A stretch of 60,000 bases of DNA from Liolophura sinensis. Its lineage: Eukaryota; Mollusca; Polyplacophora; Chitonida; Chitonidae. Numbering within the stretch: the stretch's first letter is position 1; each line of letters starts with the position of its first letter. Both the position numbers and the translations under genes were made by a program. The notes beneath the pieces are model-generated. The model did no database searches, was not told the DNA's origin, and saw nothing but the letters and a program-made list of their open reading frames with translations. Location: contig NC_088305.1 in assembly GCF_032854445.1 (NCBI RefSeq), positions 23,843,400-23,903,399 of the forward strand. The letters run 5' to 3'. Positions 24,101 to 35,599 of this stretch are shown here, piece by piece.

Positions 24101-26931
24101 CGTCAGTACCTAGCCACTCATTTGGTGACGTTATTTTGCCATGTTATAGATACCTAGAGTGACGTCACAAAACCTAGGAGCTCTCCCGTACCATCGGTAT
24201 TAAATAATGTGGCAATGAGAAATCACGAACAAAAACGCCTGATACCCAACCAAAGAGTATCAACTCTGTTCCGTATTCGAAAGGCTGACGTTTCCTTTGG
24301 TTTGGCGCTAGGTCAGGGCGATGCTTCGTAGACACAGGCGCCGTGTTTTAGCAACCCTGCTCATACTCGTCCTACATGGGTGTAATCATTTGGCCCAGCT
24401 GGCTGTACCAACTTCAGGGAATTTACCCAACATAGCAGTACCTTCTGAGTGACAACAGACCCTTTCATTCATTTTGGGAAGATATTTACGTAATAAATCT
24501 GACTTTGCTAAAAACAATACAAAGTCACAATATTTTTCTTCAAGCAATGACCCTCCTGAGGCGCTGTTCTTGCCAGCTCACCTTGACAAGTTAGTGTAGT
24601 ATCCTGCCCAACATATACGCATTGTGACACTGGCATCCGTTCTTAGTTCCCTACTCATATGTGTGGTTCAAAATGCAACAGTTTAACACTTAAACCTTTG
24701 ACTTATATTAGTCCCAGCTTAAACTAATCTCAAAATCCGGTTTGTTACGTCGATGTCTGTCTGTCCACTATAAGAAACCACATTGACAATCGAGAGCTAA
24801 TAGGTGTATTGACGTGACAGCCAACTATCACGTGACGCTTTCAGCGCTAGTGATTGGCCAAGTTCACAACGGCTTCTACAACATGGCTACCCAGAGTGAA
24901 TTGTCCGTCAGTTCCATATTCTCAATGCTGAACGTCATATTCTCGGCTTTTATAACTTTATAGAATTTTTTACATATTTCTCTGTGATCACTGTATCCTA
25001 TATCATTTTTTCTATGTATATATGTTGGCAGACTTCACTTTAAATTAATTTATCTAAAATGTCTTAAATGATCCTTTAGGTTTTAAAAAACCACAGCAAC
25101 ACTGATCAAGGTATTCATTATACCTTCGGCATCAATGTGTCAAAAAGGTCTCGTAAAACAAAAGACAAATTTTTTTTTTACGCCAGAAACATCTTTGACG
25201 TTGAGATGAGATGAGAAGCTCCAAAGTGCCCGAAATGAACGTTGATGAATTTCCAGTTGTCTGTAGCATCTATAACGATACCAAAATTGACACTTCATTA
25301 CAAACTCATATGCACTTTTATGTTACAAATCATAAAATATGCAAATATTCATCGTTACGAGTATTATTATTTACCACATTTCTTCTTCTTGTTGTAGATG
25401 ATTCCACAGTTGCCGAGGAATTGTACCACAAAGTTCGCGTCCTCTGTTGGATAATGACGTCACCAGATAATCTTCAAAAGAAAGCCATTCACGTGCGAGC
25501 CACGTGGGCTAGGCGATGTAATAAACTTCTGTTTATGAGCTCCGTAACAAATAGCTCCTTTCCGACAATAGGACTGAATATACCCGAAGGGCGGGAACAT
25601 CTGACAGCCAAAACAATGCGCGCGTATAACTACATCGCCGATAACTACATGGACGAAGCTGATTGGTTCATGAAGGCAGACGACGACACTTACGTCATCT
25701 TGGAGAACCTGCGTTATTTCTTGTCGGATGTTGACCCTAACGAACCGGTGTTCTACGGTCACCTGCTTAAAGCGATTGTGAAACAGGGTTATTTTAGCGG
25801 AGGAGGGGGCTATGTCCTGAGTAAAGAGGCACTAAAACGCCTTCGAGGACGTGACCAAAATCAATGCCGTAGTGACGGTGGAGCGGAAGACGTGGAAATT
25901 GGCAAGTGTATGGAAAAACTTGGTGTAAAAACAGGAAAGTCTCACGATTCTTTCGGACGGAGTCGCTTTCACTGTTTTGACCCAGAGATGCATCTGCGCG
26001 GGTGCTTTCCTGACTGGTACTATATTTACGATGCTCATGGAGCCAAATCGGTAAGTAGCCGGCCAGTTTGGCTCTTTGATCTTGACTTACAACCGACCAC
26101 CGTAGGAGAGATTTTAAAATCAGCACTAAGTGCTTCCCTCAGTGTAACCTTTAGCACTGGAACAGTACTGGTCGATCTGGCGTGCTGACCGCCATTGTAT
26201 AAGTGAAACATTCTTGAGCATCGCGTAAAACACCAATCAAATAAATAAATAAATAAATAAATAAATCTGTACAGTATGAAAACAAGACTTCCAAAACTGG
26301 AACTGATTGAATGATTCTTCTATTAGAGAAAACTGAGAAGACTAATGGACCTGGATTGACTGATTGACAGACTGTACTGAATGAACATATTCGTTTCATT
26401 ACATATTGTATAATATATCTTTTTTGTCCTAACTTTGGTTTGCAAGAGGACTGTCGATCTTACAATTTCATATTACGCCGAGAATTACGAACAAGGAATT
26501 ATTCAAAATGATATTGGTTTCGCTGTAAATCGCAGGGGTATGGTTTCAGTTTTGTTGAGGTAGATGTCCGGCTGGCATCCTGCTTGTCATGGGAATATAT
26601 CGTCAGCTTAAGCAACTCGCACACTGATTATTTATCTGACTGGTGCACAACGTCTCATTAGGGAATATCTCACCTTCATGGCGACGGACATGTTTATGGT
26701 TGAAAAAAAAAAAAAAAAACGGACAGAGCGGGAATCTAGAAAATATGTCTAAAATATCTGTATTTTTTTCATTTCCAGGGCCTGGGTAGCATAAGTGACT
26801 ATGCCATCTCATTCCACTATATACCTCCTCAAAGGATGTATGCGTTGGAGTTCTACGTGTATCATCTACGCCCGTATGGTTTGGTCTCCAAATCACAGAG
26901 CCTTAACCTAAAGACAAACAGTACGTCCTAG
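21115..26931 (+). CDS. C1GALT1: Core-1 beta-1,3-galactosyltransferase (T-synthase), copy B
   Basis: Exons 21115-21442, 25398-26050 and 26779-26931; 377 aa, exon lengths and phases identical to copy A. About 13 nucleotide differences from A in 1134: roughly 8 change the protein, 5 do not. Changes include S21A in the anchor, GLNIS to GLNIP, HLFKT to HLLKA, RGGF to RGCF (an extra cysteine) and YTYD to YIYD. The catalytic motifs (MKADDDTY, SGGGGYVLS, EDVEIGKCM, YHLRPYG) are intact, so the gene looks functional. Intron 1 is 3955 bp, containing the full SINE, two foldback elements and a 20-bp repeat; intron 2 is 728 bp. A candidate poly(A) signal AATAAA is at 27063-27068. It is convergent with copy C about 19 kb away. 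It may be an allele of copy A misplaced by assembly. Confidence 0.92.
21936..22045 (+). repeat. 20-bp tandem repeat in intron 1 (copy B)
   Basis: Five copies as in A, but the order of variants (ACGATCT, ATGACCT, ACGAGCT) differs, suggesting conversion or slippage among units since the duplication. Confidence 0.9.
22072..22417. mobile_element. Foldback/MITE-like element in intron 1 (copy B)
   Basis: Orthologue of the 6896-7242 element, same boundaries CAGGGCCCAG / CTGGGCCCTG, 346 bp. Confidence 0.8.
22729..22961 (+). mobile_element. tRNA-like head plus foldback element (copy B intron 1)
   Basis: Same composite as 7553-7786: B-box GGGTTCAAACCC followed directly by the CTGGGGCCAC...GTGGCCCCGG foldback. 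The composite may be one element or two adjacent ones. Confidence 0.6.
23647..23911 (+). mobile_element. Full-length SINE (family 1) with target duplications
   Basis: About 265 bp: tRNA-like head (GGCTCAGTTGGTTAGCGCGC, B-box GGGTTCAAGTCC), body, and TAAATAAATAAAT tail. Flanked by perfect 14-bp direct repeats ATCAAACAAGCATG at 23633-23646 and 23912-23925, the signature of LINE-mediated retroposition. Best preserved SINE in the window; it defines family 1. Confidence 0.95.
23926..25160. other. Intron 1 sequence present only in unit B
   Basis: Part of intron 1 of copy B deleted from copy A. AT-rich, no exon or mobile element recognised. A 26-codon frame starting at the ATG near 24882 is too short to support. 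Confidence 0.6.
26184..26268 (+). mobile_element. SINE tail fragment in intron 2 (copy B)
   Basis: Orthologue of 9560-9648, with the same truncation and (AAAT)n tail. Confidence 0.8.
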
Positions 26932-26963
26932 TCCCCTAAAGACAAACAGTACGTCCTAGTTCC

Positions 26964-29599
26964 GTTCATCATCGTGGTCACATTCCACATCAACCTGTAA
27001 ACACTTCCGATCACGTGTTGTGTGTCAGGCGTCAGACAATAACAATTTAAGATGCTGAGGACAATAAATAACGTTGTTAGTACCAGCCACAAAGTTAGTG
27101 CTAGTCCTGAGCGAAGTGCGTTGAAACCAATGCTACAGAAAAGCATACACCAAGATGACGAGGAAAGATTTTCTTCGACATCAGACCACAACAGAAGCTC
27201 TTGAATAACCGGTGTATGTTGATACTTGCGTGACCGGCTTAGATATGGTAATATGAGCTTATAATCGAGTTAAAATGATGACTGCAACTAATGTTTGCAA
27301 GCGCTGTAACCAGAAGAGAGTAGTGAAATATTTGCTTCCATAAATGTTTTCTTCCTTCCCGTTTGACTTTAGGAATGGGAAACATTGGGAATTCTTCCCA
27401 GTCTAACGCTGTTTGAATATCTCTGTGATTTTGACTGATTTATGCAAGGAAAATTTCACCATGGAATCGTTTCCTATTGGACGCATCATGTGATGTCAAA
27501 CTTTGTTGTGTTGTCAAACTTTGTTGTACCGAGGAGCTGTTTTCCTTGTTCAGTGGCTATCGAAGGCATGGAGCAGACGATCATAAATTAAGCAGTTTGC
27601 TCCCAGGAGTTGTGTACAACTTGTATACAAATTTTTGGTTTTGGTGCGAGAGCATTTGTACTGGTCTGTTTTGGGTAATGTAGAAGGGTGTGTCATACTG
27701 AACAGCATAATTCGTGATCTAACCTTGTCTCTGGTGCCAATGAGGTACAGGTGTTTTGACCTCAAGTCCATTTTGTTGGTGTGCTAGGATCTCCTGCTCT
27801 CCTACAACATTTTAACTGTGACACAAAGAAAAGCATGTATATTACTTAGTTACTTAGTTACTGTTGGGGTGTAAGTCGTGTGATGGCGTGGCATAATTTT
27901 GATTTATTTTAATTTAACGGTTTATATTTATTGGCATCGTCCTTGTCCAGAATAACTCATGTCAAGGTGTACATACATACATACATATTGGTTTATATGG
28001 TGACTCCTTTTTTAAGTTTTCATATATTTATTCATACTTATTTCATACGTTATTTCATACTTATTATGGACTAAAGAAAACAGTTGGCTCAAGTCATCCA
28101 AAAACATGCAGATAATCGACTTTCGACAAATTGGAGGCCTTGAAGTACATTGTCTCACTGTGACTTATCAGGAAGTCTACCTGCGCATGGACATTTCTTC
28201 GGAAGAAAAAACGTGAAACGTACATGCGAGTATGCATGTTTTGAGATCGACAAATTTGTGTAAGTTTACATGATTGGATGTTGAAGATATTGAGATGGAG
28301 TCGACTCCATGTTTTGTGTGATTACACGAAATACACCACAGGTCTCGCGAGAGTGTACCTCGGCGAGATTTAGTTTCTTTGTCATGTTCTGGTCTTATCA
28401 AGTCTTATCACTTCGACTGGCGACTGGCATTATTGTTTGAAAATTTAAAAGGGGGCGTGAAGTAAGTATTTTAAATGATGTATTGGCATCCAGTTCAGTA
28501 GAAGCCTTATTTCCAAAAATAATGACTGGGATGAACTTTCTCATGTTAAAGACACAAAAGTCAAGTTAAGTATTCACTTTTGCTCGACAAGTATTTGTAT
28601 ACAGTCAACAAATACCAATAATACAGACAGATAAAACTTAAATGAATAGGTTTTGTTACAGGTTACAAGACAAGCCGTTCAAGAAAACTATTCAGACACC
28701 TTTTGGAGAAAAGTTTTAGAGAATCTCGGATGTTATTGGCTTTTTGTCAAATTGGACGTTTGAATATTGTATCCGTTGCCTTTCTTTTTGAACATTAGTG
28801 TCAAACTGTATATCCATATTGTGCTTCCACTAGTCAGATCAGTCCAAGCTTTTTGAAACCGTGTCAGTTTATCTCTATTTTGTGAATTACATGCAGCTAT
28901 ATACAGAAGAGTTTTAAATCTGTGAAAGTATAAGAATCAATCCCGACATTCGTATACCATTGGCAGAGTATGTAATAATGTAAGTAGTAAAAATGCTGAG
29001 AAATTGAGAAACTCTCACACATTGGGTTAGACAGAGTAAGAGTAAATACATCAATGGCCTTCAGTCTCCCATTTGTCTGCAGGTAACTCATTCGTGAAAA
29101 GACACAGAAAGGGACAGACACATAAGACTGTCTTCACATGTTTACATCAGAGACAGAAGTGCTAACCGTTAATTTGTATTACTATACAGACCATAAAAAT
29201 GCCCACAGAAATGGTGTACGCCAGAATCCGGTTTAAACAGGCAGTCGGGGATGTTACGGAGGTTGTATTTGAACCGCTTCATGGTAAGTGTGTTAATGAC
29301 GCCATGCAAATATCAAGGGCTGTAATACTTCATGCATGAATGGCTTATCTTGCATCAGGGTTTCAATCCACCAAGCAGATTTGCAAGTATTTAAGGGTGG
29401 TGGTTTCTCGTTTACATGGAAATGAGGCAAAACGTCCTTTTTCAGAAAAGTGATAGGTTGAATGCAAATGTGCTCCTGTGTTATTCCCACATAAACCAGG
29501 ATTCTGCTGGTGGACTAAAGATCCCGGAGGGCTGGTCCCTTAGCATTGTTTTAATCTTATTGTATATTAAATGTGATGATAACACAGCATTTTGAGAAA
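26964..29599. other. No gene seen downstream of copy B
   Basis: Unit B counterpart of 10356-12945. About 120 bp near 28310-28440 (from CTCGCGAGAGTGTACCTCGG) is absent from A. No exon recognised. Confidence 0.5.
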
Positions 29600-29850
29600 T
29601 TCTAGACCAGTTACGTCTAACAGAATGCAATTAATATCACTGCATTTTTTTTACCTAATTGTGCTTAAGCCATGGTGCTAGGGGGCTTGTAATTTGCTAC
29701 TATTTATGTATTTACATAAACAGTTAGAATAAAACCCTGACTGAGGTAAATTGACAAGGGGCCATATTTCACCGGTTACCTGTTACCATTTGCCAGCTGT
29801 CACACTCGTCGCTGCTATGGATTTACTTTCTAGGCTGTACGTCTTTTGTA
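29600..29850 (+). repeat. Dispersed repeat, unit B copy
   Basis: Near-identical to 12950-13195. Between 29800 and 29939 there is an open frame identical to that in unit A, but it consists of this repeat and is not supported as a gene. Confidence 0.7.
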
Positions 29851-30305
29851 GTATTACTCATGGATGGCCAAGTTTCCTAATTCATTGTCTTGTGACATTA
29901 CTTGATGTGAACTATGCAATGAAAGTATATGTTACATAAAAAGGTAGTAAAAACTTTTCTATTGTATCCTATCACACTTCGTATATGTACACAGCGGGTT
30001 CTTTCTCTGTGTTTGGGAGTTTAAGAGTACTAAAAATGACAATAGCTCAATAGCTTCTGTACTTATTGATTGGGAATGTTACTCATCTATATTGAAAATT
30101 GATGCTATCTTGATTGAAATATTAGTTCAATTATGAATGAAATACTTTTATTAACATCTTCATGTGGTGGGTTTAAATTTCCCAGATTGTTTTGGCTATA
30201 TTTGTTTACTGGATATGATATTCGTCTATATTAGAACTTTACGACTTGTTGATTGAAAAGTAAAACTGAATTAAAAATAAAATATATTTTTGAACATCCA
30301 CATTC

Positions 30306-30797
30306 TGTGCTTGAATTCCCGGGACTGTTTTGTCTGTCGTCATGGATGTAACATATGGTGAGTGCATGTGCTTGAATTCCCGGGACTGTTTTGTCTGTCG
30401 TCATGGATGTAACATATGGTGAGTGCATGTGCTTGAATTCCCGGGACTGTTTTGTCCGTCGTCATGGATGTAACATATGGTGAGTGCATGTGCTTGAATT
30501 CCCGGGACTGTTTTGTCTGTCGTCATGGATGTAACATATGGTGAGTGCATGTGCTTGAATTCCCGGGACTGTTTTGTCTGTCGTCATGGATGTAACATAT
30601 GGTGAGTGCATGTGCTTGAATTCCCGGGACTCTTTTGTCCGTCGTCATGGATGTAACATATGGTGAGTGCATGTGCTTGAATTCCCGGGACTGTTTTGTC
30701 CGTCGTCATGGATGTAACATATGGTGAGTGCATGTGCTTGAATTCCCGGGACTGTTTTGTCTGTCGTCATGGATGTAACATATGGTGAGTGCATGTG
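30306..30797 (+). repeat. 61-bp minisatellite, 8 copies (unit B)
   Basis: Units start at 30306, 30367, 30428, 30489, 30550, 30611, 30672 and 30733. Same unit as in A, with a T/C variant (TTGTCTGTC or TTGTCCGTC) distinguishing subtypes. Expanded from 3 to 8, or contracted, since the duplication. Confidence 0.97.
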
Positions 30798-31096
30798 ATA
30801 GCGTTATAAATGTTATGTCCATTCCATAGCCTTATCATACAACACATGAGAGATAAGAACATTTTCAGGTAGAGAAAATTATGTTAATCATGCTACCTTG
30901 CTACCTCGCTGCCTCGCATCGCTACCTCTGCTTACCTCTGCTTACCTCTCTTCGTTACCTGGCTGCCTAGCACTGTATTATAAAGGTCCAGGTAGCGAGG
31001 TCGCGAGATTTCCTCTGTCGACTTCCATCAGTCCCTAGATTCACCTTCAGTTGAATGTGTATTACTGAATTGAGTTCGCTTCACCGTGGAGGGTGG

Positions 31097-31366
31097 GCGG
31101 CTCCGTGGTCAAGGTGATTAGCACGCCAGCACGGCGCAATGACCCAGGAGCCTTTCACTAATGCTGTCCCTGTGAGTTCAAGTCCAGCTCATACTTGCTT
31201 CTTCTCTGGCCGTACGTGGGAAGGTCTGTCAGCAACCTGTGGATGGTCGTGGGTTTCCCCCGGGCTTTGCTCGGTTTCCTACCATCATAATTCTGGACGC
31301 CATCGTATAAGTGAAATATTCTTGATTACGACGTAAACACCGATCAAATAAACAAATAAATAAATC
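31097..31366 (+). mobile_element. SINE (family 1), full length, diverged (unit B)
   Basis: Orthologue of 14118-14386 at the same site in unit B. Confidence 0.9.
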
Positions 31367-31721
31367 GTTTCGCCGAGTTTTTGTAAATATGCATATATGT
31401 ATTGATGTTCTTGGTGTTTATAGCATTATACTCAGTAACTCATAAGGCGTTGATCATGTTAATGGGTGTCGGAAATCTGACAATGCCACAGAGCAAACTA
31501 CCGCATTTCGCTAGTTACTTCACAAATTTTTTTCGACTTAAAGCTGGATCCGAGGCAACGAGAGCTGCATTCGAGCTCGCGACCTCCTTGATCAAGTACC
31601 CTACGGTGAATCACGTGATGCTGCGTTCACACGCTGAAAGCATGCAGCATGTGCGCCCTAAACTTGTCTATCAATAGTAAGCGACAGATACAAATGGAAT
31701 GAAATAAAGAGTTTGCCTTTT

Positions 31722-31880
31722 AGTCGAATATTTATTTATTTACTTATTTGGTTAGTGTTTTACGCCGTTTTACTCAGGAATATTTCACTTATACGACGGT
31801 GGCCAGCATTATGGTGGGAGGAAACAGGGCAGAGCCCAGGGGAAACCCACGACCATCCGCAGGTTGCTGCCAGACTAGTC
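31722..31880 (-). mobile_element. SINE (family 1), partial, antisense (unit B)
   Basis: Reverse complement of the 3' half including the ATTTATTTATTTACTTATTT tail. The 5' tRNA-like head is absent. Confidence 0.85.
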
Positions 31881-32829
31881 GAATATTTGTCGGGTCGCTG
31901 GAATAAATCGCACTGAGTTAACGGGGCGTAAAGCATGTGAACCATGGAGGGCCTGTACAACACTGAGATGATGACCTTCTCGTGCATGTGTATGTATTAC
32001 CAGTCCCATCTCAGAGCAAACATCACAGCAAAGGCTTTACAAACTGTACTTGCTACTGCTTCGACGTCAAACCCCAAGCATTGATTCATTCAATCACAGC
32101 GAACAATATCTCCATCTTCTCAATCGACTCGGAGCATGCGTCAGACGATTACAAATTGACGACTGTTATCTTCTCGCTAGTGGGCGCACACCTGTACACC
32201 GGAAACAGATTACAGAAGAGATTTTCATTAATATGCACCAGGATCAAACCATGTACATCCACAGTAGATATGTTAAATATACTTTAATCGGCATAATTTT
32301 CTAACCACTGTGCATACGTTGAGCTAATTAGCATACATTAACATATATAGAGTGATAAGGCAGTTTTTCTTAAGGATAACTGATGAATAGGAACAAAGCT
32401 TTTTTTTCTCAGTGAAATATTCAATGTCCGTTTTTGCGAATCTTTGTGTGATATTATAGACATATGCAGCTCCCAGCAGATTGTACACTCCAATGTCGGT
32501 GTAAAGATCACTTGACAGTGTAAACACTATTTTGTAATGCTAATTCCACAGGGAACAATGTACACTAACAGAACGAACGCTTGGAGTACAGGCCACCATA
32601 AATCTAGTAAAAACAATATTAAAGTACACAGCGGCCCTTTTGTGACACTTTCAAGTACACGTGTAAAACTTACCAAAAACTTCTGTATAAAGTATGTTTG
32701 ACATTATTTGTGTCTCAAACAGTATACATAGCTAGTTTAAGAGCATCTGGAAAAAAATCAAAATTTTTTGCCGCACCCCCTGGGCGGCAGTTCAGTTCAA
32801 GTCACAAGTTGATCATTACAAGACTTTAC

Positions 32830-35575
32830 CACACCAACTATCCCCACTATTCAGCACCACACCCGCCCTATCCCCACTATTCAACACCACACCCGCCCCT
32901 ATCCCCACTTTTCAGCACCACACCCGCCCCTATCCCCACTATTCTGCACTACACTCGCCTCTATCCCCACTCTTCTGCACTAAACACGCCCATATTCCCA
33001 TTATTCAGCACCACACCCGCCCCAATCCTCACCATTCAGCACCCCACCCGCCCCTATCCCCACTATTCAACACTACAGCCGTCCTTACCCCAACTATTCT
33101 GCACCACACCCGCCCCTATCCCCACTATTCTGCACCACACCCGCCCCTATTCCCATTATTCAGCACCACACCGGTCCCTAGTAACATTATCCAACACCAC
33201 ACCCGCCTCTACCAACACTATTCAGCACCACACCCGTCCCTATCCCCAGTATTCAGCACTACCCTTGCCCCTATCCCCACTATTCTGCACCACACCCGCC
33301 CTACCCCCACTATTCAACACCACACCCGTCCCTATCCCCACTATTCACCACCACACCCGTCCCTTACCCCACTATTCACCACCACACCCGCCCTTATCCC
33401 CACTATTCTGCACCACACCCGCCCCTATCATCACTATTTAACACCACATTCGTCCCTATCCCCATTATTCTGCACCACACCCGCCCTAATCCCACTATTC
33501 AACACCGCACACGCCCCTATCCCCATTATTCACCACCACACCCGCCCTAACCCCACTATTCAACACCACACCCGCCCTTATCCCCACTATTCAACACCAC
33601 AACCGTCAATATCCCACTGTTCAACACCACAACCGCCCCTCTCTTTTTTATTTAGCACCAGATCCGCCCTTATCCCCACTATTCTACACCACACCCGCCC
33701 CTCTCACCACTATTCAGGACCACACCCGCCCATATCCCCACTATTCTGCACTACACTAGCCTCTATCCCCACTTTTCTGCACTACACCCACCCATATCCC
33801 CATTATTCAGCACCACACCCGCCCCAATCCTCACCATTCAGCACCCCACCCGCCCTTATCCCCACTATTCAACACCGCACCCGCCCCTATCCCCACTATT
33901 CAACACTACAGCCGTCTATATCCGCACTATTCAGCACCACACCCGCCCCTATCCCCACTATTCTGCACCACACCCGCCCCTATTCCCATTATTCAGCACC
34001 ACACCCGCCCTACCCCCACTATTCAACACCACACCCGTCCCTATCCCCACTATTCAACACAACACACGTCCCTATCCCCACTATTCAACACCACACCCGA
34101 CTCTACCCCCACTATTCAACACCACACCCGCCCCTTTCCCCACTATTCAACACCACACCGGTCCCTATCAACACTATCCAACACCACACCCGCCCCTACC
34201 AACACTATTCAGCACCACACCCGTCCCCATCCCCACTATTCAGCACTACACTCGCCCCTATCCCCACTATTCTGCACCACACCCGCCCTACCCCCACTAT
34301 TCAACACCACACCCGTCCCTATCCCCACTATTCAACACCACACCCGTCCCTATCCCCACTATTCAACACCACACCCGACTCTACCCCCACTATTTACCAC
34401 CACACCCGCCCTTATCCCCACTATTCTGCACCACACCCGCCCCTATCCCCACTATTTAACACCACATTCGTCCCTATCCCCATTATTCAGCACCACACCC
34501 GCCCTAATCCCACTATTCAACACCGCACACGCCCCTATCCCCATTATTCACCACCACACCCGCATCTACCCCCACTATTCAACACCACACCCGCCCTTAT
34601 CCCCTCTATTCAACATCACACCCGTCCCTATCCCCACTGTTCAACACCACAACCGCCCCTCTCATTTTTATTTAGCACCAGATCCGCCCTTATCCCCACT
34701 ATTCTACACCACACCCGCCCCTCTCACCACTATTCAGCACCATACCCGGCCCTGTTCCCACTATTCAACACCACACCCGGCCTTATTTCCACTATTCAGC
34801 ACTACACCCGTCCCTATCCCCACTATTCAACACTACACCCGCCCCTATCCTTACTATTCTGCACTACACCCGCCCCTATCCCCACTATTCTGCACCACAC
34901 AAGTCCCTATCCCCACTATTCTGCACTACACTCGCCCCTATCTCCACTATTCTGCACTACACTCGTCCCTATCCCCATTATTCTACACCACACCCGCCCC
35001 AATTCCCACAATTCTGCACTACACCCGCCCCTATCCCCATTATTTAGCACCACACCCGCCCCTATCCTCACTATTCTGGACCACACCCGCCCATATTTTC
35101 ACTATTCTGCACCACACCCGCCCCTATTCCCACTATTCAACACTACACTTGTCCGTATCCCCACTATTCAGCACCACACCCGCCCCTATCCCCACTATTC
35201 TGCACCACACCCGCCCCTATCCCCATTATTCAACACCACACCCGTCCCTATCCTCACTATTCAGGACCACACCCGCCCATATTTCCACTATTCTGCACCA
35301 CACCCGCCCCTATTCCCACTATTCAACACCGCACCCACCCTTATCCCCACTATTCAACACCACACCCGCCTCTACCCCCACTATTCAGCACTACGCCCGT
35401 CCCTATTCCCACTATTCTGCACCACACCCGCCCTACCCCCACTATTCAGCACCACACCCGCTCCTATCCCCATTATTCTGCACCACACCCGTCCCTATTC
35501 CCACTATTCAACACCACAACCTCCCCTCTCCCCATTATTTAGCACCAGATCCGTCCCTATCCCCACTATTTAGCA
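32830..35575 (+). repeat. 31-bp C-rich minisatellite, about 88 copies (unit B and beyond)
   Basis: Same unit as 15766-17334, longer array. The segment before 35043 corresponds to unit A's array end. The 247- and 168-codon frames are repeat artefacts. The array is interrupted at 35576 by a MULE insertion and resumes at 36987. Confidence 0.97.
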
Positions 35576-35599
35576 GGGGTCTTCGCATTTCGCCTTCTT

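Larger units (their letters stand above)
17335..35043 (+). repeat. Segmental duplication, unit B (17.7 kb)
   Basis: Second copy of the unit, directly abutting A. The last array units of A before the junction (CCCCATTAT ending at 17334) align with unit B array sequence ending at 35043, so the duplicated interval ends inside the minisatellite; the array then continues to 35575. Contains C1GALT1 copy B. B carries a full SINE and about 1.2 kb more of intron 1, plus about 120 bp near 28310-28440 that A lacks. It lacks about 62 bp of A's 5' region and about 635 bp further upstream. Confidence 0.95.
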
